64,000 nt of DNA from JAJISG01 sp964347325 (GTDB lineage Archaea; Thermoplasmatota; Thermoplasmata; RBG-16-68-12; JAJISG01): the NCBI GenBank assembly GCA_964347325.1, contig CAYFYA010000009.1:30952-94951 (forward strand), given 5' to 3'. The position numbers and the translations under genes were made by a program. The notes under the pieces were generated by a model, which was given only the letters and a program-made list of their open reading frames with translations, was not told where the DNA came from and ran no database searches. Of the stretch, positions 1 to 6,945 are shown piece after piece; positions within the stretch are counted from its first letter, which is position 1, and every line of letters starts with the position of its first letter.

Positions 1-633
1 GACCACAAAACAACTTCCACCGGGCTTGCGCTCGTTGGACTTCTGGTCTTTCTCACGACCCTTACAGGGATCCCGGTGCCGGTGGCGGCGGGACCCGTGA
101 CCGTGACCTACGTCATTGAGCTCACGGACGCTCTTACCTTCGAACTAGATCAGATCATCACGGCGCCGGGGGCAAACGTCACACTTCACTTGAGAAACGT
201 CGGACAGGCGCGACACACATTCACACTTTATAGTGATGTGAACGTCTCACTCCCGCTGGACACCGAACAGGCCCTGTTCGCCTACTACCAAGACCAGCTA
301 ACGGCCTTGATTCTGGATGAGACTCTGGAGGGTGGGGAGGAGCGAACGGTCAACTTCACGGCCCCTGAGACTGTAGGGATCTACGCCATTGCCTGCATGA
401 TCCCCGGCCACGCAAGGGGGGGCATGGTGGGCTCGATGGTGGTTGGGGCGGTCGGGGGACTTCCGGCGGAGGAACCTGAAGCCGAGCAGGGCATTCCCCT
501 CAGGGCTTACTGGATCGGACTCATTGGTATCTTCGCCATGATTGCCGTGATTGGAGTGGCCTATTTCGCCATCAAGTCTGAGAGTCGCCACCACACCGAC
601 CAGAGGGAGCACAGGAGGCGAGGACTGCCTTGA
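1..633 (+). CDS. Membrane-anchored blue-copper (cupredoxin) protein, 5' partial
   Basis: The frame is open from base 1. A GTG at 76 could be taken as the start, but the codons before it encode a hydrophobic signal-peptide-like stretch (GLALVGLLVFLTTLTG), so the true start lies outside the window. Counting from the GTG at 76, type-1 copper ligands are visible as His47 (RHTF), Cys107, His112 and Met117 (CMIPGHARGGM). There is one Cys in the binding loop, so this is a mononuclear blue-copper site and not CuA. One transmembrane helix near the C-terminus (residues about 145-167) and a basic tail anchor the domain outside the membrane. It heads the Rieske/cytochrome b operon and overlaps the next start by 4 nt (TTGA). 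The likely role is electron acceptor from the Rieske protein, replacing a cytochrome c; that role is inferred from context. Confidence 0.85.
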   Translation, partial: DHKTTSTGLALVGLLVFLTTLTGIPVPVAAGPVTVTYVIELTDALTFELDQIITAPGANVTLHLRNVGQARHTFTLYSDVNVSLPLDTEQALFAYYQDQLTALILDETLEGGEERTVNFTAPETVGIYAIACMIPGHARGGMVGSMVVGAVGGLPAEEPEAEQGIPLRAYWIGLIGIFAMIAVIGVAYFAIKSESRHHTDQREHRRRGLP

Positions 634-905
634 GCGAGCTCATCCGGTCGGAGCCACCCACAGAGTCGCTTGGAGCCCTGGTGATGATCTACATCCTGAC
701 ATTCATGCTGATCTTCTTTGGAATCCTGGTGGTCTTGGGACTATTCTACGGATGGAACGTTGTTTGGCTCTCGCTCTGGCTCGGGGCGATCTTCATCGTG
801 GCCGCTGTCATTACAGACCTCTATCGGAAGCACTTTTTGCCCGACGAGATGGTTGTCAAAACTAGGATGCCGAAGATCATCCCACGAAGGGAGTTGAGGA
901 AGTAG
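630..905 (+). CDS. Small two-helix membrane protein of the cytochrome b operon
   Basis: This 91-residue protein starts with TTG overlapping the preceding stop. It has two hydrophobic helices (about residues 18-40 and 43-64) followed by a basic cytosolic tail. No cofactor motif is visible and I do not recognise a family. It is packed without a gap between the cupredoxin and the Rieske gene, ending right before the Rieske ATG. That suggests a small accessory or assembly subunit of the same membrane complex, which is an inference from position only. Confidence 0.7.
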   Translation: MSELIRSEPPTESLGALVMIYILTFMLIFFGILVVLGLFYGWNVVWLSLWLGAIFIVAAVITDLYRKHFLPDEMVVKTRMPKIIPRRELRK

Positions 906-1655
906 ATGCCTCGAAGAGGAATTCCAGAGGATGGGATTACTCGCCGGACCTTCCTTAAAGGAGCGTCAATCGCCGGTGGTGCGGCTCTTGCGGGCGTTGG
1001 CGTGTACGGAACAGTTCGGTCGCTCGTATCCCCGCCGGTAACTGTCCAAGGAACCGTTCAGGATACCTTCATCTACGTGCGACCAGAGGGGGCGCTCCTC
1101 CCGATCTGGTACGACGGCCTATTCGGCGAGGAGGCTCGTCTCAGCCACTTCGACGTCGAGCGTGGTGCCAATGTCCTATGGAAGGTCGTCATCGATGGTG
1201 ACGGACAGATTGTACCTTTCACCGGCTTCCCCGGTCTCATCCTCAGGATGGAGGAGGACGTCCTCGAGTTTCCCGAAGGCTTCCCGCGGGACGATTATGT
1301 GCTGAACGGCCTCTACGCTATCTTCAATTGCTGTCCGCACGCCTGCTGCCGTCCCGGGTTCCAGTTAATACCCAGGACTTCCTACTTGATCGATCCAGGC
1401 TACGAGACCGTGTACTGCCCCTGCCACGACTCTCAGTACAACCCTCGGCGCCTCGAAAAGTCGGCTCACCCCCCGCCCCCGGATGCCAGCGGAGCTGAGT
1501 ATGTCGGTATCTACAAGGAACCCGGTCTTGGCCCTGCCGACCGAGGAATGCCACTGATTCCCCTGGAGCTCGAGGGGGACAAGCTCGTAGGCGTTGCAAA
1601 GAACGAGTCTTGGTACCAGTACCTGGACTTCAAGCGGCGCGTCATTCCGGAGTGA
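906..1655 (+). CDS. Rieske [2Fe-2S] protein with Tat signal
   Basis: The N-terminus carries a twin-arginine motif (TRRTFLKG, residues 12-19) before a hydrophobic, Ala/Gly-rich segment, as expected for a Tat-exported and membrane-anchored Rieske protein. The cluster boxes are CPHACC (Cys143 and His145 as ligands, Cys148 for the disulfide) and CPCHDS (Cys171 and His174 as ligands, Cys173 for the disulfide). These match the spacing of Rieske box I and box II, and the structural disulfide pair suggests a high-potential cluster. It sits directly upstream of cytochrome b and is the expected quinol-oxidising subunit that passes electrons to the blue-copper protein. The Tat genes that could export it lie a few kb away (8522-10774). 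Confidence 0.93.
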   Translation: MPRRGIPEDGITRRTFLKGASIAGGAALAGVGVYGTVRSLVSPPVTVQGTVQDTFIYVRPEGALLPIWYDGLFGEEARLSHFDVERGANVLWKVVIDGDGQIVPFTGFPGLILRMEEDVLEFPEGFPRDDYVLNGLYAIFNCCPHACCRPGFQLIPRTSYLIDPGYETVYCPCHDSQYNPRRLEKSAHPPPPDASGAEYVGIYKEPGLGPADRGMPLIPLELEGDKLVGVAKNESWYQYLDFKRRVIPE

Positions 1656-1660
1656 GACAC

Positions 1661-2422
1661 TTGGCTAGGAAGCCCTTTGGCGGACTGAGGAAGTACATCT
1701 TCGACTGGTTCGCCGAGCGCTTCCCTGTTACACCGTGGGCCGAGGCTACCAGGAAGGCCTTCCTCTCAATCCATCGTCAGATGCCCAGGAGCCACGCTGA
1801 GAAGTATGAGCTCAAGACCATCTGGTACTGGTACCCTCTGTACTGCCTAGGCGGCCTGGCGTTCATTAGTTTCATAATCCTGACGATTACGGGGATAGTC
1901 CTGGGGTTCTACTACGTTCCAGACGGCAACATCCGCATCCTCTCCGATGGGAGCACCACGTCCGGGGCCTATGAGAGCCTCGTGTTCATCATGGGTGAGG
2001 TGCCCTTGGGTTACGTCTGGCGCGGCGTCCACCACTGGGCTGCACACATCTTCGTAGCGGCCGTCTTCCTCCACATGGCGCGGGTCTACTTCACCGGCGC
2101 TTACAAGAAGCCACGGGAGCTCAACTGGATCTTCGGGATCCTTCTCCTCCTGATCTCCCTCGGGTTTGGCTACACCGGCTACCTGCTCCCGTGGAACAGC
2201 CTGGCTTTCGCTGCTGCGACCATTGGCATCAACATGGCCAAGTCGATTCCGATCATAGGGGATCTAACGGCCGAAATCATGTTTGGGGGCCTATCCCTCG
2301 GGGCGAACACTGTCCTCAGGATGTACTGGCTTCACATATTCGTCCTCCCGCTGATCGGGATTGGACTGATGCTCCTCCACATGACCATCGTCTGGGTTCA
2401 AGGAGTGGCCGAACCTCACTGA
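1661..2422 (+). CDS. Cytochrome b, N-terminal (b6-like) subunit
   Basis: I place the start at the TTG at 1661, five bases after the Rieske stop; an upstream in-frame GTG lies inside the Rieske gene. The protein (253 aa) has the four-helix core of cytochrome b. The haem ligands are His124 and His138 on the second helix and His225 and His240 on the fourth. The second pair is separated by 14 residues, the spacing known from cytochrome b6, while mitochondrial cytochrome b has 13. The split into an N-terminal subunit plus a separate C-terminal subunit is also b6f-like. It would bind two b haems across the membrane and oxidise a quinol together with the Rieske protein. Confidence 0.92.
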   Translation: MARKPFGGLRKYIFDWFAERFPVTPWAEATRKAFLSIHRQMPRSHAEKYELKTIWYWYPLYCLGGLAFISFIILTITGIVLGFYYVPDGNIRILSDGSTTSGAYESLVFIMGEVPLGYVWRGVHHWAAHIFVAAVFLHMARVYFTGAYKKPRELNWIFGILLLLISLGFGYTGYLLPWNSLAFAAATIGINMAKSIPIIGDLTAEIMFGGLSLGANTVLRMYWLHIFVLPLIGIGLMLLHMTIVWVQGVAEPH

Positions 2423-2431
2423 GGTGGAGCA

Positions 2432-3790
2432 GTGCAGAGTAGAGCGGTGGAGAGCGTCGTCACAGAAAGGCGGGTCGGGTTTCCAACCCAATACGGGCCA
2501 ACTAGGACCGACAAGAAGCCCGGACATGTCCTCGTGCCCCACGAGGCCTACAGGGACCTAGTCTTGATTCTAGTCATGACAGGGGCGATGTTCATCCTGA
2601 CGGCCGTTGCCACGCCCGCTCTCGGCAAGTCCGCCAATCCAAACGTGGTGGCCGAGGTCGAGCTCCCCGATTGGTACCTCCTCTGGTCATGGGGCCTGCT
2701 GAAGATCTCAGAGCTCTTCCCCCAGTTCTCCATCTTTGGTTTCACCATCACTACCCTGACCTGGGGTGCTGTTCTCTCCGGCGTCCCCTTCATCATTGTA
2801 CTACTGCTCCCCTTCATAGACAAGGGGTTTGAGAGAAGGCCTGCCAAGTCTCCCATCCGGGCTGCCTTCGGCGTGGCCGGTATCGTCTGGGTCTTCGCCG
2901 CTTCGGTCTACTCCGTCAACGTCCTGATTCTGCCCCGCTTCACCACAGCTGAGGGGCTCTCCATCGTTACCGACGATACCCTGAAGTGGATGTTCATCGT
3001 CCAGCCAGTCCTATCGGGCATGGTCACCTACATCGCCATGAGGCGGCTCGCCTTCAAGCCCATGAGGAGATACAACACCGCTTTCAACGCCTTTGCCCTC
3101 TCCATCGTCCTCCTGATCACAATTCTCCTCCTGGGTTCTGGGCTCGCGGCAGGGGGAAGCTTCGCATCCCACCTGACAGGCCAGAACGTCTACCTGACGT
3201 TCTACGTCAGCATCGCAGTCCTAACCACCCTCGTCGCCCTCTTCATTGTGTTCTTCCAGGACGAACAGCGGGGTAGGCGGACGCTGTTCCTGTGGATCGG
3301 CCTGGCGTTTCTACTCCTGGTCCCCCTCACTTGGTACCTGATGGCCTTCGACCAGCAATCCTTCGACTACGTCCAAGTCTACATCATGACAAACGCCCAC
3401 ATCTTCATCGCCTTCCCCGTCTTCTCAGTTCTGGTGGCCTACTTCGGCCAGCGGACGCCCTACAGCGACTACGAGTACAAGCTAAACGAGTGTTACCAGT
3501 GCGGTCGGTGCCACCTAGTCTGTCCCATCACTAAGGTGGAGGCCGATGCCCTCGGGGGGCTCAACCTGGTCTACAACGTCTACAAGCGCCAGCACGACGG
3601 CGTCCCGATGTGGTCCTGCCTCACCTGCGACGCCTGCAGTGCTGTCTGTCCCCTAGACATAAACTACTCCGCGTACGTGTTGACGGAGCGGGCGAAGGTC
3701 ATGAAGGCGAAGCAGCGAATTCCGACGGAGAGGCCGACCATGGTTTCCGGCCTTACGGTGGCCGACGGCGGTACGGAGGTGAGGCCCTGA
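2432..3790 (+). CDS. Fusion: cytochrome b subunit IV-like membrane domain + HdrC-like 2[4Fe-4S] domain
   Basis: The 452-aa protein starts with GTG 9 bases after cytochrome b. Residues 1 to about 345 hold about eight transmembrane helices. After the first helix comes the PDWYLLW motif, the counterpart of the PEWY quinol-site motif of cytochrome b C-terminal domains and PetD. The last ~100 residues (from about 351) are soluble and carry two tetracysteine motifs, CYQCGRCHLVCP and CLTCDACSAVCP, as in HdrC and GlpC proteins that pass electrons to CCG-domain partners. The next gene encodes such a partner. The fusion puts two cubane clusters on the cytosolic end of the cytochrome b unit. Its function is inferred: electron transfer between the b haems or quinone pool and the HdrB-like protein. 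Confidence 0.88.
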   Translation: MQSRAVESVVTERRVGFPTQYGPTRTDKKPGHVLVPHEAYRDLVLILVMTGAMFILTAVATPALGKSANPNVVAEVELPDWYLLWSWGLLKISELFPQFSIFGFTITTLTWGAVLSGVPFIIVLLLPFIDKGFERRPAKSPIRAAFGVAGIVWVFAASVYSVNVLILPRFTTAEGLSIVTDDTLKWMFIVQPVLSGMVTYIAMRRLAFKPMRRYNTAFNAFALSIVLLITILLLGSGLAAGGSFASHLTGQNVYLTFYVSIAVLTTLVALFIVFFQDEQRGRRTLFLWIGLAFLLLVPLTWYLMAFDQQSFDYVQVYIMTNAHIFIAFPVFSVLVAYFGQRTPYSDYEYKLNECYQCGRCHLVCPITKVEADALGGLNLVYNVYKRQHDGVPMWSCLTCDACSAVCPLDINYSAYVLTERAKVMKAKQRIPTERPTMVSGLTVADGGTEVRP

Positions 3791-3801
3791 GGCCGGAGGA
3801 G

Positions 3802-4794
3802 ATGGGATTCCCCATGAGAGATCTGACGGCAGGGGAGCGCACCGTCCCTCACCCGATCATGTTCGCCGCCCTCGACAAGGAGGCGGAGTGGGAGGACATC
3901 CCCGACGTCGAGATTACGCAGAAGAGTGACTACGCCTACTATCCGGGCTGCGTCGACTACTACGACTACGAGATGCAGTTCAGCAGGAACAACTTCGGGG
4001 ATACGGACCACGGCATCATCTTTGACTCCTCAATCAAGCTCCTGAAGGCCATCGGCATTGCCCCCGTTGTCCTGGATCGCTCCTTCATGAAGTGCTGTGG
4101 CCACGACCAGCTCTGGCAGGGGAAGGTGGACGTCTGGACAAAGCTGCGGGAGTACAACGAGAGACTCATGAAGCGCATCTTCGAAGAGGCCGGAGTCAAG
4201 ACGCTAGTCGTCAGCTGCGCAGAGGGCTATCGCACCTTCAAGCTCGATTACGACCTCGGAGAGGTGGAGGTAAAGCACATCACTCAGGTGCTCTACGACC
4301 AGGGCATCGAGTTCCGCACTCGCAGGAAGGAACTTATCACCTACCAGGATCCCTGCCGGATGTGCCGCCAGATGCCCATAGATCCCGTCTACGAGGAGCC
4401 GCGGGAGCTCATCCGCCAGACCGGGGCTGACCTTGCGGAGATGGAGCACTTCCGGGCGGACGCGACCTGTTGCGGCGTCGCGGGGATGATGTACTGCAAC
4501 GAGAAGACCAAGGGGATCACGAACGACCGCATGATGGAGGCGAAGGAGAGGGATGTGGACTACCTCCTCACAGCGTGTCCGAAGTGTCTGACCCATTTCG
4601 GTTGCCAGCAGCACGAAAACTTGTACAGAGAGGACCGGGAGGCCTTTCGGTTCCAGGTCATCGACATCACCCAGTACCTGGCCGAATGTCTCGACGAGAC
4701 CTCCGCTGAAGCCCTGGCGGGTGAGAGGGACGAGGTGGATAAGCCCCTCCCGAGCCCTGTGGCCAAAGGTGGAGGGTCGGAGGCCTCGCCTTGA
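3802..4794 (+). CDS. HdrB-like CCG-domain protein (heterodisulfide reductase subunit B family)
   Basis: It has two cysteine-rich CCG domains. The first has Cys50, Cys98-Cys99 and Cys139, but its last motif reads CAEG instead of CxxC. The second is complete: Cys185, Cys223-Cys224 and Cys259-P-K-Cys262. CCG motifs of HdrB bind the noncubane [4Fe-4S] clusters that reduce disulfides; related proteins are GlpC, GlcF, DsrK and SdhE. GGAGGAG directly abuts the ATG at 3802, and a second ATG at 3814 lies 12 nt from it, so the exact start is uncertain. The gene follows the HdrC-fused cytochrome subunit and overlaps the next gene by 4 nt. The substrate is unknown: a thiol/disulfide couple or a protein partner is possible. 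Confidence 0.88.
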   Translation: MGFPMRDLTAGERTVPHPIMFAALDKEAEWEDIPDVEITQKSDYAYYPGCVDYYDYEMQFSRNNFGDTDHGIIFDSSIKLLKAIGIAPVVLDRSFMKCCGHDQLWQGKVDVWTKLREYNERLMKRIFEEAGVKTLVVSCAEGYRTFKLDYDLGEVEVKHITQVLYDQGIEFRTRRKELITYQDPCRMCRQMPIDPVYEEPRELIRQTGADLAEMEHFRADATCCGVAGMMYCNEKTKGITNDRMMEAKERDVDYLLTACPKCLTHFGCQQHENLYREDREAFRFQVIDITQYLAECLDETSAEALAGERDEVDKPLPSPVAKGGGSEASP

Positions 4795-5201
4795 CGGAGA
4801 CACAGGCCGTGCACGAGCCGAGACTGGCGCGTCACCGCTCCCGTCAGACGGCGAAGAAGAGCTTCGACGAGATGCGGCGCAACTTCGTCATCAAGTATCC
4901 GCGCGGGAAGGGCGTGGTGGCCTACGTCTACGAGGATATCTGCATGGGCTGCATCCACTGCGCAGACAACTGTCCTGAGAACGTTAGGCCCGATCACGAG
5001 GATGCCATCGTCTTCACGGACAAGACATCCTACTTGCCCGACCTCAGCTTCGAGACGAGAAAGTCCCTAATCGTGGATGAGAACTGCATCGGGTGCGCCA
5101 AGTGCGCGGTCATATGTCCGGTGGAGGCCATTGTCATGGTCCCACGACCAGGCTGGGAGGTCGTGGACGGTCAACCGGTTGAGATGAAGTCGGAGGCGTG
5201 A
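4791..5201 (+). CDS. NuoI-like 2[4Fe-4S] ferredoxin protein
   Basis: This 136-aa protein begins with TTG overlapping the HdrB-like stop. It has two classical cluster motifs, Cys51-54-57-61 (CMGCIHCADNCP) and Cys99-102-105-109 (CIGCAKCAVICP). The stretch before the first motif (FVIKYPRGKG) resembles the start of NuoI-type subunits of complex I, as does the spacing between clusters. It is therefore either a dedicated electron carrier of the Rieske/Hdr complex or the NuoI subunit that is missing from the complex I operon 6 kb downstream. Sequence alone cannot choose between these. Confidence 0.75.
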   Translation: MTETQAVHEPRLARHRSRQTAKKSFDEMRRNFVIKYPRGKGVVAYVYEDICMGCIHCADNCPENVRPDHEDAIVFTDKTSYLPDLSFETRKSLIVDENCIGCAKCAVICPVEAIVMVPRPGWEVVDGQPVEMKSEA

Positions 5202-5527
5202 CCTTGGGTGAAGCTGACGAGGTTCATGAGAGGCCCCGCTGGCCCCGTAAGATGACCCGGAAGGCGGAGATGAGGCTCATCAAGCAGCTCCCGGGTCTCC
5301 AGAAGATCATCCTCATCACCAAGGTCTCTGCCGTCATCCTCTTCGCAATCGGCCTGGAGGGGCTCTTCATAGGGAACTGGTGGATGGCTGGCATCTTCCT
5401 CACCCTGGGCCTAATCTTCACGATTTGGCCCATCAAGATGGATGTCCCCAACTTGTGTCCCAAGTGTGGGCAGGCGGCCAAGAAGAATCAGACCGTCTGC
5501 CACAACTGCGGAGTCGCCCTCATGTAG
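5198..5527 (+). CDS. Small membrane protein with C-terminal zinc ribbon
   Basis: The 109-aa protein starts with GTG overlapping the previous stop (GTGA). A charged N-terminal part is followed by two hydrophobic helices (about residues 40-76) and a C-terminal zinc ribbon, CPKCG...CHNCG. It is the last gene of the operon and converges with the gene at 5535-6944 only 7 bp away. Its role is unknown. Position suggests an assembly or stabilising factor of the preceding membrane complex. Confidence 0.75.
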   Translation: MTLGEADEVHERPRWPRKMTRKAEMRLIKQLPGLQKIILITKVSAVILFAIGLEGLFIGNWWMAGIFLTLGLIFTIWPIKMDVPNLCPKCGQAAKKNQTVCHNCGVALM

Positions 5528-5534
5528 ACCCTAA

Positions 5535-6944
5535 TCAGCCCCTGGGGACCCATAGCAGCCTCGAGGGGTTGATAACGAGAGGTAGATCCACCCTAGCTTT
5601 GATCTGACGGACTAGGCCGAAACGCCTCTCAGCATCGGCGTCAGGATCCAGGAGATGGATGAGCTGGCTGCTCCGCAGCCTGCACGGGTGTTTCCCGGCA
5701 ATCTCCAACAGCTCCACGGCGCGGTCGAATCGCTCACCTCGTCCCGCTCGTTCGGTGACGAAGGGAATTAGGCTGACCGTACCCCCTTCGTGGAGGGAGC
5801 CAGCCAGACCAACGGCCGGTCCGCGGACCTCCTGCCAGCTTGCCAGATCCGCCAGGAGCGGTGGAAGGTCCGCCGTGGAGAGTCGGATTTCTGCCAGGGG
5901 GGTCATCCGCGGCTCCCTCGTGACTCCCGATGTCTGGCCGTAGACGCCGTCCTCTCTCAGAAAACCTTCGCCGAAGGCGGTATCGACGGCCCTTACCTGG
6001 GCTCCAAAGGTTTCCTCTGTTCCGTGGAGGAACACAGTCACGTTTTCGCCCTTCCTTTCCGGAGCGTCCCTCGAGGAGGTCGTGTCGCCGAAGAAGACCG
6101 CTAAGGGGTGGACTCCAACCCCGGGGATTTTCTGGAGGGTAGTTCCCACCTCCTCCCAGTCCTTTAGGATGTACGTAAGGGATCTGAGGTCTTCTGCTGA
6201 AGGCATCAGCGAGAAGGTCACGGAAAGCGGTATGGTAAGACTGCCTCCAGCCAACAGTAGCAACGAGTTCAGGTCGTAGCCAGTCGCGTTGTTGGGTACT
6301 TCGTCGAAGCCGCTTTCGCCGTACCCCCCGTCGGATCCGACGAAGTCCACGTTCCTGATGCAAGTCTCGGGACCTCCTCTGTAAGAGGACAGGATTGTCT
6401 CGCCGCGGACGATGTCGCCCATGAAGGAGTCCATGGGCAAGGTAGCAAAGAGGGGCAGAAACCAGCCCGCCGCCCTCGCAGCGTCACAGGCGTCGCTCCA
6501 CCTGGCGCCCACACCGGCTCTAAGGATGCCGTTCTCCTTGTCGACGTCCACATCGTCGAAGGATGAGAGGTCCAGCAGGAAGCCATCCAACTGTGGGAGG
6601 ACTTCGCCATCGAAGGGGTCGACCCGTGGAGTCCAGTCCACGGTGACTTCGCGGTCCCTCATCATCTCTAAGCTCCGGCGGACGTAGTGGAGGGTGTCGC
6701 CTTTGAGACCGAGGCTTACAGACGCCACCTCTCCAGTCGCGACACCGATGGCACTGGAGACGTCGTCCGCCTCTTCCATCGGCAACGTGACAACACTGAC
6801 GCCATCGAAGAGTCGCTTCAGCTCCTCCGGAAGTACGCGCCTGTCTCTGAGGTAGAGGGCCTTTGCCTGCTCCGTACTTCGGAGGGTTCTCAATCCAGGC
6901 AGGCCAGAGACCATGTCCCTGAAGTCAGCGTAAGGGATGGGCAA
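5535..6944 (-). CDS. Degenerate GlcE/GlcD-like FAD-binding protein
   Basis: The middle part follows the pattern of the PCMH-type FAD-binding fold: a conserved VDVDKENGILRAGVGARW strand, then GYDLNSLLLLAGGSLTIPLSV near residues 225-245, where GlcD and GlcE proteins have GYDL..L..GS.G.LG. The usual N-terminal GGGT pyrophosphate loop is not recognisable, so FAD binding may be altered or lost. The start is a TTG preceded by a strong AGGAGGAGG that overlaps the end of the upstream GlcD-like gene, so the two are translationally coupled. It may act as a partner subunit of that FAD oxidase. The substrate is unknown. Confidence 0.65.
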   Translation of the reverse strand: MPIPYADFRDMVSGLPGLRTLRSTEQAKALYLRDRRVLPEELKRLFDGVSVVTLPMEEADDVSSAIGVATGEVASVSLGLKGDTLHYVRRSLEMMRDREVTVDWTPRVDPFDGEVLPQLDGFLLDLSSFDDVDVDKENGILRAGVGARWSDACDAARAAGWFLPLFATLPMDSFMGDIVRGETILSSYRGGPETCIRNVDFVGSDGGYGESGFDEVPNNATGYDLNSLLLLAGGSLTIPLSVTFSLMPSAEDLRSLTYILKDWEEVGTTLQKIPGVGVHPLAVFFGDTTSSRDAPERKGENVTVFLHGTEETFGAQVRAVDTAFGEGFLREDGVYGQTSGVTREPRMTPLAEIRLSTADLPPLLADLASWQEVRGPAVGLAGSLHEGGTVSLIPFVTERAGRGERFDRAVELLEIAGKHPCRLRSSQLIHLLDPDADAERRFGLVRQIKARVDLPLVINPSRLLWVPRG

Positions 6945-6945
6945 T

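Noticed and set aside
1..633. Copper protein as a CuA oxidase subunit II
   Set aside because: The binding loop has a single Cys (CMIPGHARGGM). CuA needs two Cys, so a mononuclear blue-copper site fits better.
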